NCBI GenBank assembly: GCA_028752905.1
Contig: JAQNBH010000003.1
Span: 36,330,472 to 36,394,471 of the forward strand
Reading direction: 5' to 3'
Length of the DNA stretch: 64,000 bases
Origin: Cladorhizidae sp. MBARI D1340-BT2
Lineage: Eukaryota > Porifera > Demospongiae > Poecilosclerida > Cladorhizidae
Of this stretch, positions 39,401 to 54,400 are shown piece after piece. Position 1 is the first letter of the stretch; every line of letters begins with the position of its first letter. Both the position numbers and the translations under genes were made by a program. The notes beneath the pieces are model-generated. The model was given only the letters and a program-made list of their open reading frames with translations, was not told where the DNA came from and made no database searches.

Positions 39401-42400
39401 TTTGACTTCCAGATCTTCACACTCAGCTGTTAAGGCACTGCTTCTTCAGTAGGAGTGGTGAATTCTTTCTAGGAGCACTTTGCTGGCTCTCTCTGCTATC
39501 CTGTACTCTTCCCTGGTCTTAATGGGAGGCTTCTTCCTTAAAAGGGGGGACATCTGCATTTTTAATATGTGTTTTTCTTGTGGTTACAACTTTAGATTCT
39601 GCAAACTTCATGGTATGGACTTGATATATAGCTCAAAAGATAGGTCTCTCTGTGTGCTCTCTTTTGATACTAAAATATATTTCATTGGTATAACTATAGG
39701 CAAGTTACTAGACCTAAAGTGGAGGGACCTCAACACTTTTGGGGGGACTGATGCATAATTTTTTTAACCTGTGGTTACAACTTTAGAGCTCAGTAGATTC
39801 TGCAAACTTCATGGTATGGACTTGATATATAGCTCAAAAGATAGGTCTCTCTGTGTGCTCTCTTTTGATACATATGTTTCATAGGTATAACTATAGGCAA
39901 GTTACTAGACCCTAAAGCGGAGGGACCTCAAAAACCTGCACCCCAAAATCGCCGTCCAAAACCATTCTGAGTTGCGAAGTGCCAAAAAATTAAAAATGCT
40001 ACGAGTGGCTAGAGGAAGCTCTAGAGCATACAAAAATTAACACCTTCAATTTTCCACCCGCGCGCTTGACCAGGTAATCAATTTTTAACGCCTACTCAAA
40101 ACGGTCCTTGTCTCTAGCCACTCGTAGCATTTTTAATTTTTTTGCACTGCGCAACTCAGAATGGTTTTGGACGGCGATTTTGGGGTGCAGGTTTTTGAGG
40201 TCCCTCCGCTTTAGGGTCTAGTAACTTGCCTATAGTTATACCTATGAAATATATTTTAGTATCAAAAGAGAGCACACAGAGAGACCTATCTTTTGAGCTA
40301 TATATCAAGTCCATACCATGAAGTTTGCAGAATCTACTGAGCTCTAAAGTTGTAACCACAGGTTAAAAAAATAAAAATAAAAGTTTGCAGATGTCCCCCC
40401 TAAACTTATTGGTAGAATTTCCTCATCACAGCATCTCATGCTGACCACGTGGTGATTCTTCTACCGAGCCCTCCAGTGTAAAATCTTCTCGCAGCATCTC
40501 ACTAATTTCTGGGTATTGCTACAGTAGGTTTCCCTTAAATAAACTCTCAGTGGATAATAACATTACAATAACCTTAACTTGAATTTGTATTCTCTCAACG
40601 TTTCAACTAGATGCTGTTTCAAGATAGAGCCCCCTGTATATAACTAGCCTCACTGTTTCGAGACAGAGGGAAGCTGAAGCTCCGCCCTAACATTCGGCTA
40701 CATGCACTAACATGAGTAGGTTCTCGGAACAAAACACTCACATCACGTGGTGTGCCAAGCACTCCCACCCGACTCCCTTCCATTGTAAAAATAGGTAAAG
40801 GGTTACTCTGCTGAGGATCAAAAGGAAGCTAATTGAATTTGCATTCTAAATTCTAGTTCGTGAAATTTATTCTTGAAAAAAAGACTAGAGCACTACAGGT
40901 TCTAAATATTGTGTCGATGACTCTAGAGCACTGCAGATTCTAAATATTGTGTTGATGACTCTAGAGCACTGCAGGTTCTAAATATTGTGTGGATGACTCT
41001 AGAGCACTACAGGTTCTAAATATTGTGTGGATGACTCTAGAGCACTACAGGTTCTAAATATTGTGTTGATGACTCTAGAGCACTACAGGTTCTAAATATT
41101 GTGTTGATGACTCTAGAGCACTACAGGTTCTAAATATTGTGTTGATGACTCTAGAGCACTACAGGTTCTAAATATTGTGTTGATGACTCTAGAGCACTGC
41201 AGGTTCTAAATATTGTGTCGATGACTCTAGAGCACTACAGGTTCTAAATATTGTGTTGATGACTCTAGAGCACTGCAGGTTCTAAATATTGTGTTGATGA
41301 CTCTAGAGCACTACAGGTTCTAAATATTGTGTTGATGACTCTAGAGCACTACAGGTTCTAAATATTGTGTGGATGACTCTAGAGCACTGCAGGTTCTAAA
41401 TATTGTGTTGATGACTCTAGAGCACTACAGGTTCTAAATATTGTGTTGATGACTCTAGAGCACTACAGGTTCTAAATATTGTGTTGATGACTCTAGAGCA
41501 CTACAGGTTCTAAATATTGTGTCTGATGACTCTAGAGCACTACAGGTTCTAAATATTGTGTGGATGACTCTAGAGCACTACAGGTTCTAAATATTGTGTT
41601 TATGACTCTAGAGCACTGCAGGTTCTAAATATTGTGTTGATGACTCTAGAGCACTACAGGTTCTAAATATTGTGTGGATGACTCTAGAGCACTACAGGTT
41701 CTAAATATTGTGTCGATGACTCTAGAGCACTACAGGTTCTAAATATTGTGTTGATGACTAGAGCACTGCAGGTTCTAAATATTGTGTCTGATGACTCTAG
41801 AGCACTACAGGTTCTAAATATTGTGTGGATGACTCTAGAGCACTACAGGTTCTAAATATTGTGTTGATGACTCTAGAGCACTACAGGTTCTAAATATTGT
41901 GTTGATGACTCTAGAGCACTACAGGTTCTAAATATTGTGTCGATGACTCTAGAGCACTGCAGGTTCTAAATATTGTGTCGATGACTCTAGAGCACTACAG
42001 GTTCTAAATATTGTGTCGATGACTCTAGAGCACTACAGGTTCTAAATATTGTGTTGATGACTCTAGAGCACTACAGGTTCTAAATATTGTGTTGATGACT
42101 CTAGAGCACTACAGGTTCTAAATATTGTGTTGATGACTCTAGAGCACTGCAGGTTCTAAATATTGTGTCGATGACTCTAGAGCACTACAGGTTCTAAATA
42201 TTGTGTGGATGACTCTAGAGCACTACAGGTTCTAAATATTGTGTTGATGACTAGAGCACTACAGGTTCTAAATATTGTGTTGATGACTCTAGAGCACTAC
42301 AGGTTCTAAATATTGTGTTGATGACTCTAGAGCACTGCAGGTTCTAAATATTGTGTTGATGACTCTAGAGCACTACAGGTTCTAAATATTGTGTTGATGA

Positions 42401-45400
42401 CTCTAGAGCACTACAGGTTCTAAATATTGTGTTGATGACCCTAGAGCACTACAGGTTCTAAATATTGTGTTGATGACCCTAGAGCACTACAGGTTCTAAA
42501 TATTGTGTGGATGACTCTAGAGCACTACAGGTTCTAAATATTGTGTTGATGACTCTAGAGCACTACAGGTTCTAAATATTGTGTTGATGACTCTAGAGCA
42601 CTGCAGGTTCTAAATATTGTGTTGATGACTCTAGAGCACTACAGGTTCTAAATATTGTGTTGATGACTCTAGAGCACTACAGGTTCTAAATATTGTGTTG
42701 ATGACTCTAGAGCACTACAGGTTCTAAATATTGTGTTGATGACTCTAGAGCACTACAGGTTCTAAATATTGTGTTGATGACTCTAGAGCACTACAGGTTC
42801 TAAATATTGTGTTGATGACTCTAGAGCACTACAGGTTCTAAATATTGTGTTGATGACTCTAGAGCACTAGCAGGTTCTAAATATTGTGTTGATGACTCTA
42901 GAGCACTACAGGTTCTAAATATTGTGTGATGACTCTAGAGCACTACAGGTTCTAAATATTGTGTTGATGACTCTAGAGCACTACAGGTTCTAAATATTGT
43001 GTTGATGACTCTAGAGCACTACAGGTTCTAAATATTGTGTTGATGACTCTAGAGCACTACAGGTTCTAAATATTGTGTTGATGACTCTAGAGCACTACAG
43101 GTTCTAAATATTGTGTTGATGACTCTAGAGCACTACAGGTTCTAAATATTGTGTTGATGACTCTAGAGCACTGCAGGTTCTAAATATTGTGTTGATGACT
43201 CTAGAGCACTACAAGGTTCTAAATATTGTGTTGATGACTCTAGAGCACTACAGGTTCTAAATATTGTGTTGATGACTCTAGAGCACTACAGGTTCTAAAT
43301 ATTGTGTTGATGACTCTAGAGCACTACAGGTTCTAAATATTGTGGTTGATGACTCTAGAGCACTACAGGTTCTAAATATTGTGTTGATGACTCTAGAGCA
43401 CTACAGGTTCTAAATATTGTGTTGATGACTCTAGAGCACTACAGGTTCTAAATATTGTGTTGATGACTCTAGAGCACTACAGGTTCTAATATTGTGTTGA
43501 TGACTCTAGAGCACTACAGGTTCTAAATATTGTGTTGATGACTCTAGAGCACTACAGGTTCTAAATATTGTGTTGATGACTCTAGAGCACTACAGGTTCT
43601 AAATATTGTGTTGATGACTCTAGAGCACTAACAGGTTCTAAATATTGTGTTGATGACTCTAGAGCACTACAGGTTCTAAATATTGTGTTGATGACTCTAG
43701 AGCACTAGCAGGTTCTAAATATTGTGTTGATGACTCTAGAGCACTAGCAGGTTCTAAATATTGTGTTGATGACTCTAGAGCACTACAGGTTTCTAAATAT
43801 TGGTGATGACTCTAGAGCACTACAGTTCTAAATATTGTGTTGATTGACGCTAGAGCACTACAGGTTCTAAATATTGTGTTGATGACTCTAGAGCACTACA
43901 GGGTTCTAAATATTGTGTGATGACTCTAGATGGCACTACAGGTTCTAAATATTGTGTTGATGACTCTAGAGCACATACAGGGTTCTAAATATTGTGTTGA
44001 TGGACTCTAGAGCCACTAGCAGGTTCTAAATATTGTGTGTGATGACTCATAGTAGCACTATCAGGTTCTAAATATTGTGTTGATGACCTAGAGGCCTAGT
44101 TCAAGATTGTGTCTAGAGCACTGCAGGTTCTAAATTTGGTGTTGATGACTCTAGAGNNNNNNNNNNNNNNNNNNNNNNNNNNNNNNNNNNNNNNNNNNNN
44201 NNNNNNNNNNNNNNNNNNNNNNNNNNNNNNNNNNNNNNNNNNNNNNNNNNNNNNNNGTGTTGATGACTCTAGAGCACTACAGGTTCTAAATATTGTGTGA
44301 TGACTCTAGAGCACTACAGGTTCTAAATATTGTGTTGATGACTCTAGAGCACTACAGGTTCTAAATATTGTGTTGATGACTCTAGAGCACTACAGGTTCT
44401 AAATATTGTGTTGATGACTCTAGAGCACTACAGGTTCTAAATATTGTGTGATGACTCTAGAGCACTGCAGGTTCTAAATATTGTGTTGATGACTCTAGAG
44501 CACTACAGGTTCTAATATTGTGTGATGACTCTAGAGCACTACAGGTTCTAAATATTGTGTTGATGACTCTAGAGCACTACAGGTTCTAAATATTGTGTTG
44601 ATGACTCTAGAGCACTACAGGTTCTAAATATTGTGTTGATGACTCTAGAGCACTAGCAGGTTCTAAATATTGTGTTGATGACTCTAGAGCACTACAGGTT
44701 CTAAATATTGTGTTGATGACTCTAGAGCACTACAGGTTCTAAATATTGTGTTGATGACTCTAGAGCACTACAGGTTCTAAATATTGTGTTGATGACTCTA
44801 GAGCACTACAGGTTCTAAATATTGTGTTGATGACTCTAGAGCACTGCAGGTTCTAAATATTGTGTTGATGACTCTAGAGCACTACAGGTTCTAAATATTG
44901 TGTTGATGACTCTAGAGCACTACAGGTTCTAAATATTGTGTTGATGACTCTAGAGCACTACAGGTTCTAAATATTGTGTTGATGACTCTAGAGCACTACA
45001 GGTTCTAATATTGTGTTGATGACTCTAGAGCACTACAGGTTCTAAATATTGTGTTGATGACTCTAGAGCACTACAGGTTCTAAATATTGTGTTGATGACT
45101 CTAGAGCACTGCAGGTTCTAAATATTGTGTTGATGACTCTAGAGCACTACAGGTTCTAAATATTGTGTCGATGACTCTAGAGCACTACAGGTTCTAAATA
45201 TTGTGTTGATGACTCTAGAGCACTACAGGTTCTAAATATTGTGTTGATGACTCTAGAGCACTACAGGTTCTAAATATTGTGTTGATGACTCTAGAGCACT
45301 ACAGGTTCTAAATATTGTGTTGATGACTCTAGAGCACTACAGGTTCTAAATATTGTGTGGATGACTCTAGAGCACTACAGGTTCTAAATATTGTGTCGAT

Positions 45401-48400
45401 GACTCTAGAGCACTACAGGTTCTAAATATTGTGTTGATGACTCTAGAGCACTACAGGTTCTAAATATTGTGTTGATGACTCTAGAGCACTACAGGTTCTA
45501 AATATTGTGTTGATGACTCTAGAGCACTACAGGTTCTAAATATTGTGTTGATGACTCTAGAGCACTACAGGTTCTAAATATTGTGTTGATGACTCTAGAG
45601 CACTGCAGGTTCTAAATATTGTGTCGATGACTCTAGAGCACTACAGGTTCTAAATATTGTGTTGATGACTCTAGAGCACTACAGGTTCTAAATATTGTGT
45701 TGATGACTCTAGAGCACTACAGGTTCTAAATATTGTGTTGATGACTCTAGAGCACTACAGGTTCTAAATATTGTGTGATGACTCTAGAGCACTGACAGGT
45801 TCTAAATATTGTGTTGATGACTCTAGAGCACTACAGGTTCTAAATATTGTGTTGATGACTCTAGAGCACCTGCAGGTTCTAAATATTGTGTTGTTGACTC
45901 TAGAGCACCTACAGGTTCTAAATATTGTGTTGATGACTCTAGAGCACTGCAGGTTCTAAATATTGTGTTGATGACTCTAGAGCACTACAGGTTCTAAATA
46001 TTGTGTCGATGACTCTAGAGCACTACAGGTTCTAAATATTGTGTCGATGACTCTAGAGCACTACAGGTTCTAAATATTGTGTTCGATGACTCTAGAGCAC
46101 TGCAGGTTCTAAATATTGTGTTGATGACTCTAGAGCACTACAGGTTCTAAATATTGTGTTGATGACTCTAGAACACTACAGGTTCTAAATATTGTGTCGA
46201 TGACTCTAGAGCACTGCAGGTTCTAAATATTGTGTTGATGACTCTAGAGCACTACAGGTTCTAAATATTGTGTTGATGACTCTAGAGCACTACAGGTTCT
46301 AAATATTGTGTTGATGACTCTAGAGCACTACAGGTTCTAAATATTGTGTGATGACTCTAGAGCACTGCAGGTTCTAAATATTGTGTTGATGACTCTAGAG
46401 CACTACAGGTTCTAAATATTGTGTTGATGACTCTAGAGCACTGCAGGTTCTAAATATTGTGTCTGATGACTCTAGAGCACTACAGGTTCTAAATATTGTG
46501 TTGATGACTCTAGAGCACTACAGGTTCTAAATATTGTGTTGATGACTCTAGAGCACTACAGGTTCTAAATATTGTGTTGATGACTCTAGAGCACTACAGG
46601 TTCTAAATATTGTGTTGATGACTCTAGAGCACTGCAGGTTCTAAATATTGTGTTCGATGACTCTAGAGCACTACAGGTTCTAAATATTGTGTTGATGACT
46701 CTAGAGCACTACAGGTTCTAAATATTGTGTTGATGACTCTAGAGCACTACAGGTTCTAAATATTGTGTTGATGACTCTAGAGCACTACAGGTTCTAAATA
46801 TTGTGTTGATGACTCTAGAGCACTACAGGTTCTAAATATTGTGTTGATGACTCTAGAGCACTACAGGTTCTAAATATTGTGTTGATGACTCTAGAGCACT
46901 ACAGGTTCTAAATATTGTGTTGATGACTCTAGAGCACTACAGGTTCTAAATATTGTGTTGATGACTCTAGAGCACTACAGGTTCTAAATATTGTGTTGAT
47001 GACTCTAGAGCACTACAGGTTCTAAATATTGTGTCGATGACTCTAGAGCACTACAGGTTCTAAATATTGTGTTGATGACTCTAGAGCACTACAGGTTCTA
47101 AATATTGTGTTGATGACTCTAGAGCACTACAGGTTCTAAATATTGTGTTGATGACTCTAGAGCACTACAGGTTCTAAATATTGTGTTGATGACTCTAGAG
47201 CACTACAGGTTCTAAATATTGTGTTGATGACTCTAGAGCACTACAGGTTCTAAATATTGTGTTGATGACTCTAGAGCACTACAGGTTCTAAATATTGTGT
47301 TGATGACTCTAGAGCACTACAGGTTCTAAATATTGTGTTGATGACTCTAGAGCACTACAGGTTCTAAATATTGTGTTGATGACTCTAGAGCACTACAGGT
47401 TCTAAATATTGTGTTGATGACTCTAGAGCACTACAGGTTCTAAATATTGTGTTGATGACTCTAGAGCACTACAGGTTCTAAATATTGTGTTGATGACTCT
47501 AGAGCACTACAGGTTCTAAATATTGTGTTGATGACTCTAGAGCACTACAGGTTCTAAATATTGTGTTGATGACTCTAGAGCACTACAGGTTCTAAATATT
47601 GTGTGATGACTCTAGAGCACTACAGGTTCTAAATATTGTGTTGATGACTCTAGAGCACTACAGGTTCTAAATATTGTGTTGATGACTCTAGAGCACTACA
47701 GGTTCTAAATATTGTGTTGATGACTCTAGAGCACTACAGGTTCTAAATATTGTGTTGATGACTCTAGAGCACTACAGGTTCTAAATATTGTGTTGATGAC
47801 TCTAGAGCACTACAGGTTCTAAATATTGTGTTGATGACTCTAGAGCACTACAGGTTCTAAATATTGTGTTGATGACTCTAGAGCACTACAGGTTCTAAAT
47901 ATTGTGTTGATGACTCTAGAGCACTACAGGTTCTAAATATTGTGTCGATGACTCTAGAGCACTACAGGTTCTAAATATTGTGTTGATGACTCTAGAGCAC
48001 TACAGGTTCTAAATATTGTGTGGATGACTCTAGAGCACTACAGGTTCTAAATATTGTGTCGATGACTCTAGAGCACTACAGGTTCTAAATATTGTGTTGA
48101 TGACTCTAGAGCACTACAGGTTCTAAATATTGTGTTGATGACTAGAGCACTACAGGTTCTAAATATTGTGTCGATGACTCTAGAGCACTACAGGTTCTAA
48201 ATATTGTGTTGATGACTCTAGAGCACTACAGGTTCTAAATATTGTGTTGATGACTCTAGAGCACTGCAGGTTCTAAATATTGTGTTGATGACTCTAGAGC
48301 ACTACAGGTTCTAAATATTGTGTTGATGACTCTAGAGCACTACAGGTTCTAAATATTGTGTCGATGACTCTAGAGCACTACAGGTTCTAAATATTGTGTT

Positions 48401-51400
48401 GATGACTCTAGAGCACTACAGGTTCTAAATATTGTGTTGATGACTCTAGAGCACTACAGGTTCTAAATATTGTGTTGATGACTCTAGAGCACTACAGGTT
48501 CTAAATATTGTGTTGATGACTCTAGAGCACTACAGGTTCTAAATATTGTGTTGATGACTCTAGAGCACTACAGGTTCTAAATATTGTGTCGATGACTCTA
48601 GAGCACTACAGGTTCTAAATATTGTGTTGATGACTCTAGAGCACTACAGGTTCTAAATATTGTGTTGATGACTCTAGAGCACTACAGGTTCTAAATATTG
48701 TGTTGATGACTCTAGAGCACTACAGGTTCTAAATATTGTGTTGATGACTCTAGAGCACTACAGGTTCTAAATATTGTGTTGATGACTCTAGAGCACTACA
48801 GGTTCTAAATATTGTGTTGATGACTCTAGAGCACTACAGGTTCTAAATATTGTGTTGATGACTCTAGAGCACTACAGGTTCTAAATATTGTGTTGATGAC
48901 TCTAGAGCACTACAGGTTCTAAATATTGTGTTGATGACTCTAGAGCACTACAGGTTCTAAATATTGTGTTGATGACTCTAGAGCACTACAGGTTCTAAAT
49001 ATTGTGTTGATGACTCTAGAGCACTACAGGTTCTAAATATTGTGTTGATGACTCTAGAGCACTACAGGTTCTAAATATTGTGTTGATGACTCTAGAGCAC
49101 TACAGGTTCTAAATATTGTGTTGATGACTCTAGAGCACTACAGGTTCTAAATATTGTGTTGATGACTCTAGAGCACTACAGGTTCTAAATATTGTGTTGA
49201 TGACTCTAGAGCACTACAGGTTCTAAATATTGTGTTGATGACTCTAGAGCACTACAGGTTCTAAATATTGTGTTGATGACTCTAGAGCACTACAGGTTCT
49301 AAATATTGTGTTGATGACTCTAGAGCACTACAGGTTCTAAATATTGTGTGATGACTCTAGAGCACTACAGGTTCTAAATATTGTGTTGATGACTCTAGAG
49401 CACTGCAGGTTCTAAATATTGTGTTGATGACTCTAGAGCACTACAGGTTCTAAATATTGTGTTGATGACTCTAGAGCACTACAGGTTCTAAATATTGTGT
49501 CGATGACTCTAGAGCACTACAGGTTCTAAATATTGTGTTGATGACTAGAGCACTACAGGTTCTAAATATTGTGTTGATGACTCTAGAGCACTACAGGTTC
49601 TAAATATTGTGTTGATGACTCTAGAGCACTAGCAGGTTCTAAATATTGTGTTGATGACTAGAGCACTACAGGTTCTAAATATTGTGTTGATGACTCTAGA
49701 GCACTACAGGTTCTAAATATTGTGTTGATGACTCTAGAGCACTGCAGGTTCTAAATATTGTGTTGATGACTCTAGAGCACTACAGGTTCTAAATATTGTG
49801 TCGATGACTCTAGAGCACTGCAGGTTCTAAATATTGTGTTGATGACTCTAGAGCACTACAGGTTCTAAATATTGTGTTGATGACTCTAGAGCACTACAGG
49901 TTCTAAATATTGTGTTGATGACTCTAGAGCACTACAGGTTCTAAATATTGTGTCGATGACTCTAGAGCACTACAGGTTCTAAATATTGTGTTGATGACTC
50001 TAGAGCACTACAGGTTCTAAATATTGTGTTGATGACTCTAGAGCACTACAGGTTCTAAATATTGTGTCGATGACTCTAGAGCACTACAGGTTCTAAATAT
50101 TGTGTTGATGACTCTAGAGCACTACAGGTTCTAAATATTGTGTCGATGACTCTAGAGCACTGCAGGTTCTAAATATTGTGTTGATGACTCTAGAGCACTA
50201 CAGGTTCTAAATATTGTGTCGATGACTCTAGAGCACTACAGGTTCTAAATATTGTGTCGATGACTCTAGAGCACTGCAGGTTCTAAATATTGTGTTGATG
50301 ACTCTAGAGCACTACAGGTTCTAAATATTGTGTTGATGACTCTAGAGCACTACAGGTTCTAAATATTGTGTTGATGACTCTAGAGCACTACAGGTTCTAA
50401 ATATTGTGTTCGATGACTCTAGAGCACTGCAGGTTCTAAATATTGTGTTGATGACTCTAGAGCACTACAGGTTCTAAATATTGTGTTGATGACTCTAGAG
50501 CACTACAGGTTCTAAATATTGTGTCGATGACTCTAGAGCACTGCAGGTTCTAAATATTGTGTTGATGACTCTAGAGCACTACAGGTTCTAAATATTGTGT
50601 TGATGACTCTAGAGCACTACAGGTTCTAAATATTGTGTTGATGACTCTAGAGCACTACAGGTTCTAAATATTGTGTTGATGACTCTAGAGCACTGCAGGT
50701 TCTAAATATTGTGTTGATGACTCTAGAGCACTACAGGTTCTAAATATTGTGTTGATGACTCTAGAGCACTGCAGGTTCTAAATATTGTGTTGATGACTCT
50801 AGAGCACTACAGGTTCTAAATATTGTGTTGATGACTCTAGAGCACTACAGGTTCTAAATATTGTGTTGATGACTCTAGAGCACTACAGGTTCTAAATATT
50901 GTGTTGATGACTCTAGAGCACTGCAGGTTCTAAATATTGTGTCGATGACTCTAGAGCACTGCAGGTTCTAAATATTGTGTTGATGACTCTAGAGCACTAC
51001 AGGTTCTAAATATTGTGTTGATGACTCTAGAGCACTACAGGTTCTAAATATTGTGCTGATGACTCTAGAGCACTACAGGTTCTAAATATTGTGTTGATGA
51101 CTCTAGAGCACTGCAGGTTCTAAATATTGTGTTGATGACTCTAGAGCACTACAGGTTCTAAATATTGTGTCGATGACTCTAGAGCACTGCAGGTTCTAAA
51201 TATTGTGTTGATGACTCTAGAGCACTACAGGTTCTAAATATTGTGTGGATGACTCTAGAGCACTACAGGTTCTAAATATTGTGTTGATGACTCTAGAGCA
51301 CTACAGGTTCTAAATATTGTGTTGATGACTCTAGAGCACTACAGGTTCTAAATATTGTGTCGATGACTCTAGAGCACTGCAGGTTCTAAATATTGTGTTG

Positions 51401-54400
51401 ATGACTCTAGAGCACTACAGGTTCTAAATATTGTGTTGATGACTCTAGAGCACTACAGGTTCTAAATATTGTGTTGATGACTCTAGAGCACTACAGGTTC
51501 TAAATATTGTGTCGATGACTCTAGAGCACTGCAGGTTCTAAATATTGTGTTGATGACTAGAGCACTACAGGTTCTAAATATTGTGTTGATGACTCTAGAG
51601 CACTGCAGGTTCTAAATATTGTGTTGATGACTCTAGAGCACTGCAGGTTCTAAATATTGTGTTGATGACTCTAGAGCACTACAGGTTCTAAATATTGTGT
51701 TGATGACTCTAGAGCACTACAGGTTCTAAATATTGTGTTGATGACTCTAGACACTACAGGTTCTAAATATTGTGTTGATGACTCTAGAGCACTGCAGGTT
51801 CTAAATATTGTGTCGATGACTAGAGCACTACAGGTTCTAAATATTGTGTGGATGACTCTAGAGCACCGACAGGTTCTAAATATTGTGTCGATGACTCTAG
51901 AGCACTACAGGTTCTAAATATTGTGTGGATGACTCTAGAGCACCGCAGGTTCTAAATATTGTGTTGATGACTCTAGAGCACTGCAGGTTCTAAATATTGT
52001 GTTGATGACTCTAGAGCACTGCAGGTTCTAAATATTGTGTCGATGACTCTAGAGCACTGCAGGTTCTAAATATTGTGTTGATGACTCTAGAGCACTGCAG
52101 GTTCTAAATATTGTGTTGATGACTCTAGAGCACTACAGGTTCTAAATATTGTGTCGATGACTCTAGAGCACTGCAGGTTCTAAATATTGTGTTGATGACT
52201 CTAGAGCACTGCAGGTTCTAAATATTGTGTTGATGACTCTAGAGCACTGCAGGTTCTAAATATTGTGTTGATGACTCTAGAGCACGCAGGTTCTAAATAT
52301 TGTGTTGATGACTCTAGAGCACTACAGGTTCTAAATATTGTGTTGATGACTAGAGCACTACAGGTTCTAAATATTGTGTTGATGACTCTAGAGCACTACA
52401 GGTTCTAAATATTGTGTTGATGACTCTAGAGCACTACAGGTTCTAAATATTGTGTCGATGACTCTAGAGCACTACAGGTTCTAAATATTGTGTCGATGAC
52501 TCTAGAGCACTACAGGTTCTAAATATTGTGTCGATGACTCTAGAGCACTGCAGGTTCTAAATATTGTGTTGATGACTCTAGAGCACTACAGGTTCTAAAT
52601 ATTGTGTCGATGACTCTAGAGCACTGCAGGTTCTAAATATTGTGTTGATGACTCTAGAGCACTACAGGTTCTAAATATTGTGTTGATGACTCTAGAGCAC
52701 TACAGGTTCTAAATATTGTGTTGATGACTCTAGAGCACTGCAGGTTCTAAATATTGTGTTGATGACTCTAGAGCACTGCAGGTTCTAAATATTGTGTTGA
52801 TGACTCTAGAGCACTGCAGGTTCTAAATATTGTGTGGATGACTCTAGAGCACTACAGGTTCTAAATATTGTGTCGATGACTCTAGAGCACTGCAGGTTCT
52901 AAATATTGTGTCGATGACTCTAGAGCACTGCAGGTTCTAAATATTGTGTTGATGACTCTAGAGCACTGCAGGTTCTAAATATTGTGTTGATGACTCTAGA
53001 GCACTGCAGGTTCTAAATATTGTGTTGATGACTCTAGAGCACTACAGGTTCTAAATATTGTGTTGATGACTCTAGAGCACTACAGGTTCTAAATATTGTG
53101 TTGATGACTCTAGAGCACCACAGGTTCTAAATATTGTGTTGATGACTCTAGAGCACTGCAGGTTCTAAATATTGTGTTGATGACTCTAGAGCACTACAGG
53201 TTCTAAATATTGTGTTGATGACTAGAGCACTACAGGTTCTAAATATTGTGTTGATGACTCTAGAGCACTACAGGTTCTAAATATTGTGTTGATGACTCTA
53301 GAGCACTACAGGTTCTAAATATTGTGTCGATGACTCTAGAGCACTACAGGTTCTAAATATTGTGTTGATGACTCTAGAGCACTGCAGGTTCTAAATATTG
53401 TGTTGATGACTCTAGAGCACTACAGGTTCTAAATATTGTGTTGATGACTCTAGAGCACTGCAGGTTCTAAATATTGTGTTGATGACTCTAGAGCACTGCA
53501 GGTTCTAAATATTGTGTTGATGACTCTAGAGCACTACAGGTTCTAAATATTGTGTTGATGACTCTAGAGCACTACAGGTTCTAAATATTGTGTTGATGAC
53601 TCTAGAGCACTACAGGTTCTAAATATTGTGTTGATGACTCTAGAGCACTGCAGGTTCTAAATATTGTGTTGATGACTCTAGAGCACTGCAGGTTCTAAAT
53701 ATTGTGTTGATGACTCTAGAGCACTGCAGGTTCTAAATATTGTGTTGATGACTCTAGAGCACTACAGGTTCTAAATATTGTGTCGATGACTCTAGAGCAC
53801 TGCAGGTTCTAAATATTGTGTTGATGACTCTAGAGCACTACAGGTTCTAAATATTGTGTTGATGACTCTAGAGCACTACAGGTTCTAAATATTGTGTCGA
53901 TGACTCTAGAGCACTGCAGGTTCTAAATATTGTGTTGATGACTCTAGAGCACTGCAGGTTCTAAATATTGTGTTGATGACTCTAGAGCACTGCAGGTTCT
54001 AAATATTGTGTTGATGACTCTAGAGCACTACAGGTTCTAAATATTGTGTTGATGACTCTAGAGCACTGCAGGTTCTAAATATTGTGTTGATGACTCTAGA
54101 GCACTGCAGGTTCTAAATATTGTGTTGATGACTCTAGAGCACTGCAGGTTCTAAATATTGTGTTGATGACTCTAGAGCACTACAGGTTCTAAATATTGTG
54201 TGGATGACTCTAGAGCACCGCAGGTTCTAAATATTGTGTTGATGACTCTAGAGCACTACAGGTTCTAAATATTGTGTTGATGACTAGAGCACTACAGGTT
54301 CTAAATATTGTGTTGATGACTCTAGAGCACTACAGGTTCTAAATATTGTGTTGATGACTAGAGCACTACAGGTTCTAAATATTGTGTTGATGACTAGAGC

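Larger units (their letters stand above)
35546..39540 (-). mobile_element. Penelope-like element, interrupted by a hAT copy
   Basis: Minus-strand Penelope-like reverse transcriptase in two parts, 38770 to about 39540 (N-terminal) and 35546-36454 (RT core and C-terminal linker), separated by the 2.3-kb hAT at 36455-38769. Removing the hAT brings [12 protein letters not shown] next to [14 protein letters not shown], the order expected of the family. The C-terminal GIY-YIG endonuclease is absent: sequence after the YDRARRIVT linker ends near 35550. Lies in LMF intron 2. Confidence 0.85.
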
